NCBI RefSeq assembly: GCF_001895925.1
Contig: NZ_MPPI01000009.1
Span: 89,869 to 153,868, forward strand
From: Phormidesmis priestleyi ULC007
GTDB lineage: Bacteria; Cyanobacteriota; Cyanobacteriia; Leptolyngbyales; Leptolyngbyaceae
Length of the DNA: 64,000 nucleotides
Direction of reading: 5' to 3'
The notes beneath the pieces were generated by a model. The model worked only from the letters and a program-made list of their open reading frames with translations. It made no database searches and was not told the origin of the DNA. Below are positions 44,720 through 51,778 of this stretch, piece after piece. The position numbers and the translations under genes are program-made. How positions within the stretch are numbered: the stretch's first letter is position 1; the number at the start of each line of letters is the position of its first letter.

Positions 44720-45056
44720 TTACAGTTCTTTGCGAATATCAACAACACGCAAAATAGCAGATACCAAAATTAGCGTAATCATTAGCAAAATCACAGCATT
44801 CGCGGCAATCCTCGTGTCCAGCAATCATTCTCAGAACAGTCGTTTTACCGCAACCACTTGGGCCTAAAAGACAACAATATTTGCCAGCCGGAATGTCGAG
44901 CGTCACGTTTTCAACGGCTATTACAGAACCGTATTTTTTGGTGACCGATCGTAGAGATACCCCAGCGGCGGCTTGCGCCAAAGCTTGCTGAATATCAGTC
45001 GCAGATGAGGCAGTTCTGTTTACTCCAACCGTTTTTCTTCCAGCATCAATGGTCAT
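44720..45056 (-). pseudogene. Deletion fusion of a PotA-type ATPase start to a PotB-type permease end
   Basis: The first 83 codons (45056-44808) encode a normal PotA-like N-terminus with Walker A GPSGCGKTT and LRMIAGHED. The sequence then changes: in the next frame, from about 44811 to the stop at 44720-44722, it reads IAANAVILLMITLILVSAIL and then RVVDIRKEL, a permease-like last helix and tail. Signature, Walker B, any gene between and most of the permease are missing. In the ATPase frame translation runs on to 44739. The structure is best explained by one large deletion with a frame change. Confidence 0.85.
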
Positions 45057-45462
45057 AGTTGCTCCTGAACAAAAAGAATGGATGTCATGAAACCTGATGA
45101 ACTCAGTAAAGGTCTCTAAATGAATGCTCTAAACTAGTTGGAAGACTGCCTGACGAGGATTTACTTAAAAGCCTCTGCGGTGTCAACATGCTCCTGGGTG
45201 ATGTCTACTTAAACTGACTAGTAAACTATTAGATCCAAAGAGGTTCTAAAACTGACATCTCCGATACAATCTCTGTTAACTAAGTTGTGAACAGTAATTG
45301 TATACAACTTTTGTACACGGCTTCTAATATCAGAAAAGTGTTTCTGGATACAATTCAACAATTTTGATCAAGAATGTGAGGACAATCAGGACGATCGCAC
45401 TTAGCTCAAAGGTCTGCGTAAAAGCTTTTCAGACGATTATCAGTTCATCAGAAACAGGAACT
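45057..45462. other. Divergent regulatory region of the GntR locus
   Basis: No gene seen. It carries the promoters of the GntR gene (plus) and of the ABC remnant (minus), and a TTGTATACAA palindrome (45298-45307) with related sequences TTGTACACGG (45311-45320) and TGGATACAAT (45345-45354). Confidence 0.55.
45298..45307. promoter_or_regulatory. Putative GntR operator TTGTATACAA
   Basis: Perfect 10-base palindrome matching the T-x-GT-x-AC-x-A form common for FadR-type GntR regulators. An identical copy lies at 46396-46405, in front of the racemase gene. Its position between the divergent GntR and ABC genes fits autoregulation. Confidence 0.6.
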
Positions 45463-46320
45463 ATGAAGCGGGCTAATCAAGAACGGGATGATCACAATTT
45501 GTCAAATTTGGCGGCTAACATAGCTATGGGAGGCAAAGATGGATCATCGTCTCTCAATTCGTCCCGCGATCGTACAAACTCTCCGCTAAACACTCATTCA
45601 TCTATGACCGCTGCACAGTCGCCGACTCAACCCAACCCAAAACCGACCGAAGATGTTATCTACGCAGAGCTTTATAATTCCATTCTGGAGCGCAGATTGC
45701 CGCCGGAAACAAAGCTGGGCGAAAATCTTCTGGCTGAACATTATGGCGTGAGCCGCACTATCATCCGACAGGTGTTGCAACGGTTGGCGCACGATCGCCT
45801 AGTCAAGTTAGAACCCAACCGAGGCGCATTTGTCTCCAGCCTTTCGCTCGAAGAATCAAAGCAAATTTACGAGGCGTGGCGGTTAACCGAAGCGGCGATC
45901 GTCCGAGATGTTACCAAGACCATCACCCGCAAACAGATCACAGCGCTGAAAAAACTGGTCACAGAAGAGCGGCAAGCTTGCGAAGCCCAAGACATTCATC
46001 GGTTAACGCGATTATCGGCTCAGTTTCACATGCAGCTTGCTGATTTATGTCAGAATAAATTTCTTGGCAGGTTTCTAAAAGAGTTAGTGCCCCAAACTTC
46101 ATTAGCATTCTTTTATGAAGTTAAAAGTATGCCTGTTTGCACCAAAGATGAACACAGCGAAATTTTAGACTACATCGCTTCTGGCAATGAGGAAGCTGCT
46201 GTCGCCGCCGCAATGCGCCACTTAGATGGCATTGAAAAAGCTCTGAATGCCCGTGCTTCACTGAAAAAACCAACTAGTTTGATCGATCTGCTAAATGCCA
46301 GAATTCCATCAATTTCTTAA
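45463..46320 (+). CDS. GntR-family (FCD domain) transcriptional regulator
   Basis: Regulator of 285 residues. A Ser/Asn/Gln-rich leader (about 1-60) is followed by the winged-helix GntR domain (about 62-125; LGENLLAEHYGVSRTIIRQV and NRGAFVSSLS) and an FCD effector domain (about 135-260), with metal- or ligand-binding His residues such as HMQLADLC and MRHLDGIE. Family members repress catabolic genes and respond to small acids or amino acids. The ATG at 45463 was chosen; a longer frame opens with TTG at 45364, and a later ATG (MTAAQSP) would remove the leader. The racemase gene follows 300 bases later on the same strand. Confidence 0.88.
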   Translation: MKRANQERDDHNLSNLAANIAMGGKDGSSSLNSSRDRTNSPLNTHSSMTAAQSPTQPNPKPTEDVIYAELYNSILERRLPPETKLGENLLAEHYGVSRTIIRQVLQRLAHDRLVKLEPNRGAFVSSLSLEESKQIYEAWRLTEAAIVRDVTKTITRKQITALKKLVTEERQACEAQDIHRLTRLSAQFHMQLADLCQNKFLGRFLKELVPQTSLAFFYEVKSMPVCTKDEHSEILDYIASGNEEAAVAAAMRHLDGIEKALNARASLKKPTSLIDLLNARIPSIS

Positions 46321-46395
46321 TGCAACACCACAGCTAGTTCAGCAGAACAGGTGTTGTGCATTACAGTTTGAGTCATGGTTCGATCGCTTCTCGGA

Positions 46396-46405
46396 TTGTA
46401 TACAA
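46396..46405. promoter_or_regulatory. Putative GntR operator TTGTATACAA (second site)
   Basis: Identical to the site at 45298-45307. About 215 bases upstream of the racemase start, so it could control that gene by repression of a promoter within this region. Confidence 0.6.
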
Positions 46406-46557
46406 AGGTTGCATCCATAAGCGGGTATTAAAAATCAAGTCTTCTATGCTGTTGTTACCCGTGTTGACATCGCATCTTGCCCAAACAACGATCGCATTAT
46501 GAGATGCCATTAGTCATACCGATTTCGGAAGCAATTGCGACTGATCGTTCAATCCGA

Positions 46558-46621
46558 CGGGGCACGGCCGTGCCATGCCCTCATGCGGATTTGTCGCATT
46601 CACAAATTAAATTGGTATCAC
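46558..46621. repeat. Family C repeat
   Basis: GACGGGGCACGGCCGTGCCA, ATGCCCTCATGCGGATTTG, then ATTCACAAATTAAATTGG. The same series is in the 26088-26213 copy. It ends at the base before the racemase ATG, so it supplies the untranslated leader; no good Shine-Dalgarno sequence is left there. Confidence 0.7.
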
Positions 46622-46622
46622 T

Positions 46623-47336
46623 ATGAAAATTAAAGTCATTAACCCAAACACAACTACCAGTATGACTGAGAAGATCGGTGCTGTCGCAAGATCGGTTGCC
46701 AGCTCTGAAACTCAGATCATTGTTTGTAACCCAGAGTTTGGGCCTGCCGCGATCGAAGGACATTACGACGAGGCTTTGAGTGTAGTTGGAGTGCTGGATG
46801 AAATTCGCAGAGGCGAAGCAGAGGGCATGGATGGATACGTAATTGCTTGCTTTGGCGATCCGGGTCTGTTAGCAGCGCGGGAGTTAGCAAAGGGCCCCGT
46901 GTTAGGAATTGCTGAAGCCGCTATGCACGCTGCCAGTTTCGTCTCTACCGGGTTTTCTATTGTTACAACTTTGGGACGGACACGGGTGATCGCTCAACAT
47001 CTAGTCGATAACTATGGGATGACGAAGTTTTGTCACAAGGTTCGGGCGATCGACCTGCCCGTATTGAATTTAGAAACCACCGATGCGAGAACTGCAATTT
47101 TACAAGAGTGTCGTTTGGCGCTAGAAGAAGACTGTTGTGGCGCGATCGTGCTGGGCTGTGGCGGCATGGCTGATTTACCGACACAACTAAGTCAAGAATT
47201 AGGGATTCCTGTCATTGATGGGGTCAGTGCGGCAGTCAAATTCGTGGAAGCTTTAGTGGGTTTAGGGTTGGGAACCAGCAAGGTGGGCGACTTGGCATAT
47301 CCAACATCCAAATCTTATTTAGGTATGTTTCGTTAA
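46623..47336 (+). CDS. Hydantoin racemase / Asp-Glu racemase-family protein
   Basis: Protein of 237 residues in the cofactor-independent Asp/Glu/hydantoin racemase family. It begins with IKVINPNTTTSMTEKIGA as in HyuE-type racemases; the two catalytic cysteines are Cys76 (ACFGDPG) and Cys179 (LGCGGM), on symmetrical loops. It would interconvert enantiomers of a hydantoin or similar ring compound in a catabolic pathway. It follows a GntR/FCD regulator and lies near an ABC permease, the usual layout for such pathways. No hydantoinase or amidohydrolase gene is present in the window. The start ATG directly abuts a family C repeat. Confidence 0.87.
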   Translation: MKIKVINPNTTTSMTEKIGAVARSVASSETQIIVCNPEFGPAAIEGHYDEALSVVGVLDEIRRGEAEGMDGYVIACFGDPGLLAARELAKGPVLGIAEAAMHAASFVSTGFSIVTTLGRTRVIAQHLVDNYGMTKFCHKVRAIDLPVLNLETTDARTAILQECRLALEEDCCGAIVLGCGGMADLPTQLSQELGIPVIDGVSAAVKFVEALVGLGLGTSKVGDLAYPTSKSYLGMFR

Positions 47337-47387
47337 TTTAAGGTCAGTTCGACGAGTTTTTTCACTTTGTTGTCAGCAACTTCTGCT

Positions 47388-47502
47388 CCCTAAATCCCCC
47401 AATTCTGAGGGACTTTGAACTCCAGTTCCCCAGAATTGGAGGTTAGGGTGCGAGTTCTAAGGGTGGTTTACGTCGGGAATTTTATTCATGCAGGAGGTCT
47501 AT
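47388..47502. repeat. Family A palindrome with a TIR-like end
   Basis: The core is CTCCCTAAATCCCCCAATTC followed by TCCCCAGAATTGGAGGTTAG. Near 47484-47502 the end ATTCATGCAGGAGGTCTAT is the same as the end of the element at 55323-55459. Confidence 0.65.
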
Positions 47503-47520
47503 TCAGAATGCCCGCACTAG

Positions 47521-48333
47521 TTATGAATAAGAACACCAATCACTCCAGCTACCTGCATAGAGCTTTCCGGTGTCGATGCCTGCGATCGCCAAAGATAACA
47601 AATTCACACAAGCTGTCACCCCTGACCCACAATAGACCAAAATCTCATCCGCCGATTGCAGTGTTGACCAGCGATCGCGTTGTTCTTTTGCAGACCGCAC
47701 AAAACCATTTGCGTCAGTCACGTCTTGCCAGGGATAATTAGCGGCTCCGGGAATGTGCCCCGCGATCGGATCGATCGGTTCTTTTTCACCTCGATAGCGC
47801 TCTCCTTCACGAGAGTCAACTAATGCAACATTGGGTAAATCTTTTCGGGCTTTCACCGCGTCGATGTCCACAATCCACTGCGATCGAGGCTGCGGAATAA
47901 AGTGTCCTGATTTGCGATCGGGCTGCACCTGTGAGATCGGATATCCAACTGCTCGCCATTTTTGAAAACCACCGTCTAAAACCGCGACGCGATCGTGTCC
48001 TAAATAGCGCAACAGCCACCACAAACGAGCCGCAAATGCCAAGCGAGAATCATCATAAACAATTACTTGCGTAGAGTTTGTAATGCCCATGTCTGAAAGT
48101 TTTGCCGCCAAGTCTTCGAGATCGGGGAGCGGGTGCCGTCCTCCATGTCGCGCCACTGGGCTGGATAAATCCCGATTCAAGTCTAAATAATATGCCCCCG
48201 GAATGTGCCCGGTCTCATACTGCTGCCGTCCTAATTCTGGCTCTGTGAGCGAAAACCGACAATCGACGATCGTCACCTGCAAATCGTCTAAATGGTGCTG
48301 CAACCAATCTGCTGAAACGATCGTGTCAAACAT
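47521..48333 (-). CDS. Sulfurtransferase (3-mercaptopyruvate/thiosulfate type)
   Basis: Two-domain rhodanese of 270 residues. The inactive N-terminal rhodanese domain (about 1-125) contains VDCRFSL and GHIPGAYYLDL; the C-terminal catalytic domain (about 150-270) has the active-site loop YCGSGVTA (Cys about 236), the loop form typical of 3-mercaptopyruvate sulfurtransferases. It moves sulfane sulfur to thiols or cyanide in the cytosol. The start ATG at 48333 is clear. It is divergent from the MnmD-like gene with about 40 bases between starts. Confidence 0.92.
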   Translation of the reverse strand: MFDTIVSADWLQHHLDDLQVTIVDCRFSLTEPELGRQQYETGHIPGAYYLDLNRDLSSPVARHGGRHPLPDLEDLAAKLSDMGITNSTQVIVYDDSRLAFAARLWWLLRYLGHDRVAVLDGGFQKWRAVGYPISQVQPDRKSGHFIPQPRSQWIVDIDAVKARKDLPNVALVDSREGERYRGEKEPIDPIAGHIPGAANYPWQDVTDANGFVRSAKEQRDRWSTLQSADEILVYCGSGVTACVNLLSLAIAGIDTGKLYAGSWSDWCSYS

Positions 48334-48375
48334 TGATCTACACTCGCAATAACGCTACTCGGTCATTTTAAAGCG

Positions 48376-49242
48376 ATGTCGTTTACGCCAGAGTTAACTG
48401 CCGATGGTTCTTTTACTTTTTTCTCAACTGATTATCGAGAAACCTTTCACAGTCGTTATGGTGCTCGTCAAGAAGCGATCTGCAAGTTTGTTGAACCGAC
48501 GCAGTTAATCGAAAAAGCAACTCGCCCTCAGCTTAGACTGCTCGACATTTGTTATGGACTGGGCTACAACACGGCGGCTGCACTAGAGGCAATTTGGCGC
48601 GTTAACCCAGACTGTCGAGTCGAAGTGATTGGGTTAGAGATCGATGGGACGGTGCCGCAAGCCGCGATCGCTCACCAACTTTTTAGCAGTTGGCACCCCA
48701 AAGTTCGGCAAGCTCTCGCAGCATTAGCGCTAAATTTCGAGGTTCAAAGTTCGCATTTCAGCGCTCAACTCTGGTTAGGAGATGCCCGTCAAACTCTACA
48801 GCAGATCGCCCAACCCTTTGATGCGGTGTTTCTCGACCCATTTTCTCCGCCTCATTGTCCCCAGTTGTGGACGGTGGAATTTCTGACGATCGTAGCTCGT
48901 TGCTTAAAATCTGATGGCAAGTTAGCGACTTATTCATGTGCTGCCGCAGTTCGCGCTACTTTAATCGCTGCCGAGTTTAAGATTGGCTCGACTTACCCAG
49001 TGGGGCGGCGATCGCCCGGAACAGTTGCCTGCAAAAGCGCTGCTGAGTCGATGGTTCTTCCGGCTCTCTCGCTGCAAGAACAGGAGCATTTACACACTCG
49101 TGCGGCGATTCCTTATCGCGATCGATCGTTGCGTGATTCAGCGGCAACTATTCTCCAGCGTCGCGAAGTGGAGCAAAAAACTTCTTCTTTAGAGCCGACC
49201 TCTCACTGGAAAAAACGTTGGTTATATAGCAATCCTAAATGA
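48376..49242 (+). CDS. MnmD-like tRNA methyltransferase
   Basis: Protein of 288 residues of the MnmC methyltransferase-domain family (DUF752, MnmD). It would methylate the aminomethyl group on U34 of certain tRNAs in the last step of mnm5s2U synthesis. SAM-binding motif I is LLDICYGLGYNTAAALE (about 55-72). FDAVFLDPFSPPHCPQLW (about 151-168) is the family's characteristic loop, and LATYSCAAAVR marks the C-terminal part. The FAD-dependent MnmC2 half is absent, so it is a stand-alone methyltransferase. The last 15 codons overlap a short repeat (from 49223). The start ATG at 48376 fits the family N-terminus. Confidence 0.88.
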   Translation: MSFTPELTADGSFTFFSTDYRETFHSRYGARQEAICKFVEPTQLIEKATRPQLRLLDICYGLGYNTAAALEAIWRVNPDCRVEVIGLEIDGTVPQAAIAHQLFSSWHPKVRQALAALALNFEVQSSHFSAQLWLGDARQTLQQIAQPFDAVFLDPFSPPHCPQLWTVEFLTIVARCLKSDGKLATYSCAAAVRATLIAAEFKIGSTYPVGRRSPGTVACKSAAESMVLPALSLQEQEHLHTRAAIPYRDRSLRDSAATILQRREVEQKTSSLEPTSHWKKRWLYSNPK

Positions 49243-49319
49243 ATTGTGGGATGGGCATCGTGCCCGTATAGACTGGAAGCCTGTCCCACTCTTATGACTG
49301 AAATAGAATTGCTATATAA
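49223..49319. repeat. Short terminal-inverted-repeat element, copy 2
   Basis: TATATAGCAATCCTAAATGA at the left and GAATTGCTATATAA at the right are near-inverses; the interior is very similar to the copy at 15463-15555. It overlaps the last codons of the MnmD-like gene. Confidence 0.75.
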
Positions 49320-49338
49320 TTCACCTATTTAAACGTTA

Positions 49339-49368
49339 AAGGATCTAGCGGAAAATGGCTAGATCCTT
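49339..49368 (+). terminator. Hairpin after the MnmD-like gene
   Basis: AAGGATCTAGC (49339-49349) and GCTAGATCCTT (49358-49368) are exact inverses around an eight-base loop. Only two T residues follow, so it may be a terminator or a stable RNA 3' end. Confidence 0.6.
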
Positions 49369-49756
49369 ATAAGAGCAGTAGGTTAATCGATCGTAGCGGG
49401 TGTTCAATCAACAAAAGATAAAGTAGGGTTGACTTCGCAATAACACCGCTTATTGATCAGTTTCTCAGCCAATTCAGGCTGCACTTTTAGTTAGGTTTTT
49501 GAGTCTCAAATAATTAAATCTGAAGTGAAGTGAGACCACCTAAAGCTAATCTTTGAAATCGTGACCAATAGAATCAGGCTCTGCGATTTGATTAAAGCAG
49601 GAGACACAAGCCTTAATCGAAAGTTTTTATTTAGAGAAGCGCTTTGCTTCCTTTGTGTCTACATTTAAGTTAGCACCAAATCAGAACTGAAGCGCGATTG
49701 TTTTATAAAGTTTATATCAGTTAATCAGACGAAATAATCAACGACAAAACCTCGTT
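49369..49756. other. Gene-free region
   Basis: No gene or RNA recognised. AT-rich with short poly-T and poly-A runs. It lies between the ends of two convergent genes. Confidence 0.45.
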
Positions 49757-50443
49757 TTAGCGCAAAATTGCACTCCAGGTTCCGGGCCCGACCACTCCAT
49801 CGGCATCAAGCTGATATTTGCGTTGAGCTGCCTTAACTGCGGCTTCGGTTGCTTCACCAAACGCGCCGTCTATTGCGCTCTCAAATAAGCCCAGCGATCG
49901 CAGTCGCTCCTGCAATCCTCTGACTGCTTCGCCGCTCATGCCTTTTCTGAGAATGGGAAAGGTGGCAGAAGTGGGAGCCGTTTCGCTCGATCGAGGCAAA
50001 GGGGCGCGAGGCGTAACGCTCGGAGTCGGCGCGATCGGATCAGGGGGAAACAAGCGCTCCCAGGTGGCAGGGCCAACAACGCCATCTTTGCCCAACCCGG
50101 CAGCTTCTTGAAATCGCCCAACCGCCGCAACGGTAGTGTCTCCAAAAAAGCCGTCTACTGCGCCATCGTAGAATCCTAGCAGTCTCAGGGTAGCTTGAAG
50201 CTCGTTCACATCAGCGCCACGACTGCCCGATCGCAGAGTCGATCGACCCGTTCCCTCACTCGCAGCAACAGAATTAGGACGCTCTAGGGTGGGGGCTTGC
50301 GATAGAGTTAAAGCGCGGCTCTCAGCACTGGCAACGCTTTGAGCGTTCAAACTACCCAAGCACACTAAACCGAATGCGCCACAAAATATCCACCAGCGTG
50401 AAATAGTGCTGGCTTTCGGGGCATTGATCGGGCATCGATCCAT
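49757..50443 (-). CDS. Secreted protein with two peptidoglycan-binding domains
   Basis: Exported protein of 228 residues. An N-terminal signal peptide (WWIFCGAFGLVCLGSLNAQS) is followed by a Ser-rich linker and two PG_binding_1 domains (about 75-130 and 165-228), recognisable by LRSGSRGADVNELQATLRLL, GFFGDTTVAAVGRFQ, and the matching second set (LRKGMSGEAVRGLQERLRSL, GAFGEATEAAV). The linker between them is Pro/Thr-rich. No catalytic domain is fused. It should bind peptidoglycan in the periplasm. It has no close neighbour on the same strand. Confidence 0.87.
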   Translation of the reverse strand: MDRCPINAPKASTISRWWIFCGAFGLVCLGSLNAQSVASAESRALTLSQAPTLERPNSVAASEGTGRSTLRSGSRGADVNELQATLRLLGFYDGAVDGFFGDTTVAAVGRFQEAAGLGKDGVVGPATWERLFPPDPIAPTPSVTPRAPLPRSSETAPTSATFPILRKGMSGEAVRGLQERLRSLGLFESAIDGAFGEATEAAVKAAQRKYQLDADGVVGPGTWSAILR

Positions 50444-50652
50444 GAGACTTGACCCTCAGCAGAATTGTAGACGTGATTCTAAACAAAATTATTTTAAGCG
50501 ATAAACTAACTAAATGTAGGGGAGAAATCGAAACACTTGGCATCAACAGTGCTATATATGACGATTGGAGCGTTTAGTCCACTACTGAAATTGTGAAAGA
50601 ACCCATCACTTTGTGTTGTCTAATCCTGGTTTTAAAAACAATTGCGATCGAA

Positions 50653-50708
50653 CGATCGATTGCGAGAGGGTACGGCATGCCATGCCCCTACACGTTCACA
50701 AATCAACC
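50653..50708. repeat. Family C repeat, short copy
   Basis: GAACGATCGATTGCGAGAGG, GTACGGCATGCCATGCCCCT and GTTCACAAATCAACC. It lies just before the next gene and produces a spurious N-terminal extension if read as coding. Confidence 0.6.
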
Positions 50709-50710
50709 TC

Positions 50711-51598
50711 ATGCAATACGCGCTTCTGCATCGATTTCAAGCAACCCTGTTAGGGGCAGTTTTAGGAGAAACCATCGGGCTTCATCCTCTTCAACATCCT
50801 AATAGAAAGGCTCAGCCCAAACTTCGATGGGCGACCCTGACTCAGTTCTATACTCAGCAGTTTCTTCAGCACAACCGATTCGACGCGCTTGAATTTTGTG
50901 AGGAACCGATGCCAAAAACGGCGGGAGAAACTATTATTGCGCTCTTGCCCGTCGCATTGTTTTTTCACGAAGACCGCTTGAAATTGGGGCAAACGCTAAA
51001 CCAGGTGGCGTGGCAGCGATCGCCGATCGCCCAGCAAGAAAGCTTTGCGGTGGGATGCGCGATCGCCGAGGCTCTGCAAGAAAAGCTCGATCCCCTGACT
51101 CTGATTCTCACAATTATTACCTATCTCAAATCTCAAAGCCGAGCCGAGACTGCTAGCATTGATCAGCTTGAGCAAGTTCAGAGACTGCTCGATGAGCAAG
51201 CAGGGCTAGAAACCGCCCTCAATCGGCTGACCACAAATTCAGACAATGACGAAACGATCGGGCTGGCGTTTTACTGTTTTCTCAGCACTCCTCATGATCT
51301 GCGACTAGCCTTATTGAGAGCCGCGCAGACGGGCACTCGATCGCCGATTGTGGGTGCGCTGACGGGCGCATTGTCTGGCGCATTTAACAGCATGAGTGGC
51401 ATTCCGATCGAGTGGCAGTTAGCGCTTGACTCTTGGAAAACCCCTTCTGAGCAAATTGTCACCCAGCCCGACCTTTTAGAGCTGGCAAATTGCTTACTTG
51501 CAAGCTGGTCTGGTGTTTATAATCCTCTAACCTCCTCAAAAGAATTTAGGCAAATTGCGGCGATCGCGGCTCCGCAAGTGATCAGAAAAGCCATGTAG
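50711..51598 (+). CDS. Degenerate ADP-ribosylglycohydrolase-fold protein
   Basis: Protein of 295 residues, almost all helical, with the layout of the ADP-ribosylglycohydrolase (ARH/DraG) family. The start has RFQATLLGAVLGETIGLH, where active members have a GxxxGDxxG segment, and the late region reads DNDETIGLAFYCFLS and GALTGALSGAFNSMSGIPIE, the position where active members have GxDxDT and GxxGAxxGxxxIP. The metal-binding Asp cluster is thus largely lost, so hydrolase activity is doubtful. It may be a binding or regulatory relative. The ATG at 50711 follows a family C repeat; the longer frame would read through that repeat. Confidence 0.68.
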   Translation: MQYALLHRFQATLLGAVLGETIGLHPLQHPNRKAQPKLRWATLTQFYTQQFLQHNRFDALEFCEEPMPKTAGETIIALLPVALFFHEDRLKLGQTLNQVAWQRSPIAQQESFAVGCAIAEALQEKLDPLTLILTIITYLKSQSRAETASIDQLEQVQRLLDEQAGLETALNRLTTNSDNDETIGLAFYCFLSTPHDLRLALLRAAQTGTRSPIVGALTGALSGAFNSMSGIPIEWQLALDSWKTPSEQIVTQPDLLELANCLLASWSGVYNPLTSSKEFRQIAAIAAPQVIRKAM

Positions 51599-51778
51599 CT
51601 GCCAGTCATACTAAATATTTCTTGAGTGAATTTTTATAGTTGAATTATGCAGATAAAATGTGAAGTCTAGAGGAGAGAAGCTATTCCATAAGACACTTAC
51701 ATTACAGTCGATTCAATCAACGCTTCGTCTCAACTCTGTCGATTTGGCTGTTCCGCATCACCCCACCCGTCAGCATCT

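Larger units (their letters stand above)
46321..46622. other. Region between the GntR and racemase genes
   Basis: No gene seen. It contains the second TTGTATACAA site and, at 46558-46621, a family C repeat that touches the racemase start codon. Confidence 0.55.

Noticed and set aside
45161-45208. Possible C-terminal remnant of a solute-binding protein (reverse strand, ending DTAEAFK)
   Set aside because: Only 15 codons, no match I can name; the position suits a lost binding protein but the evidence is too weak.
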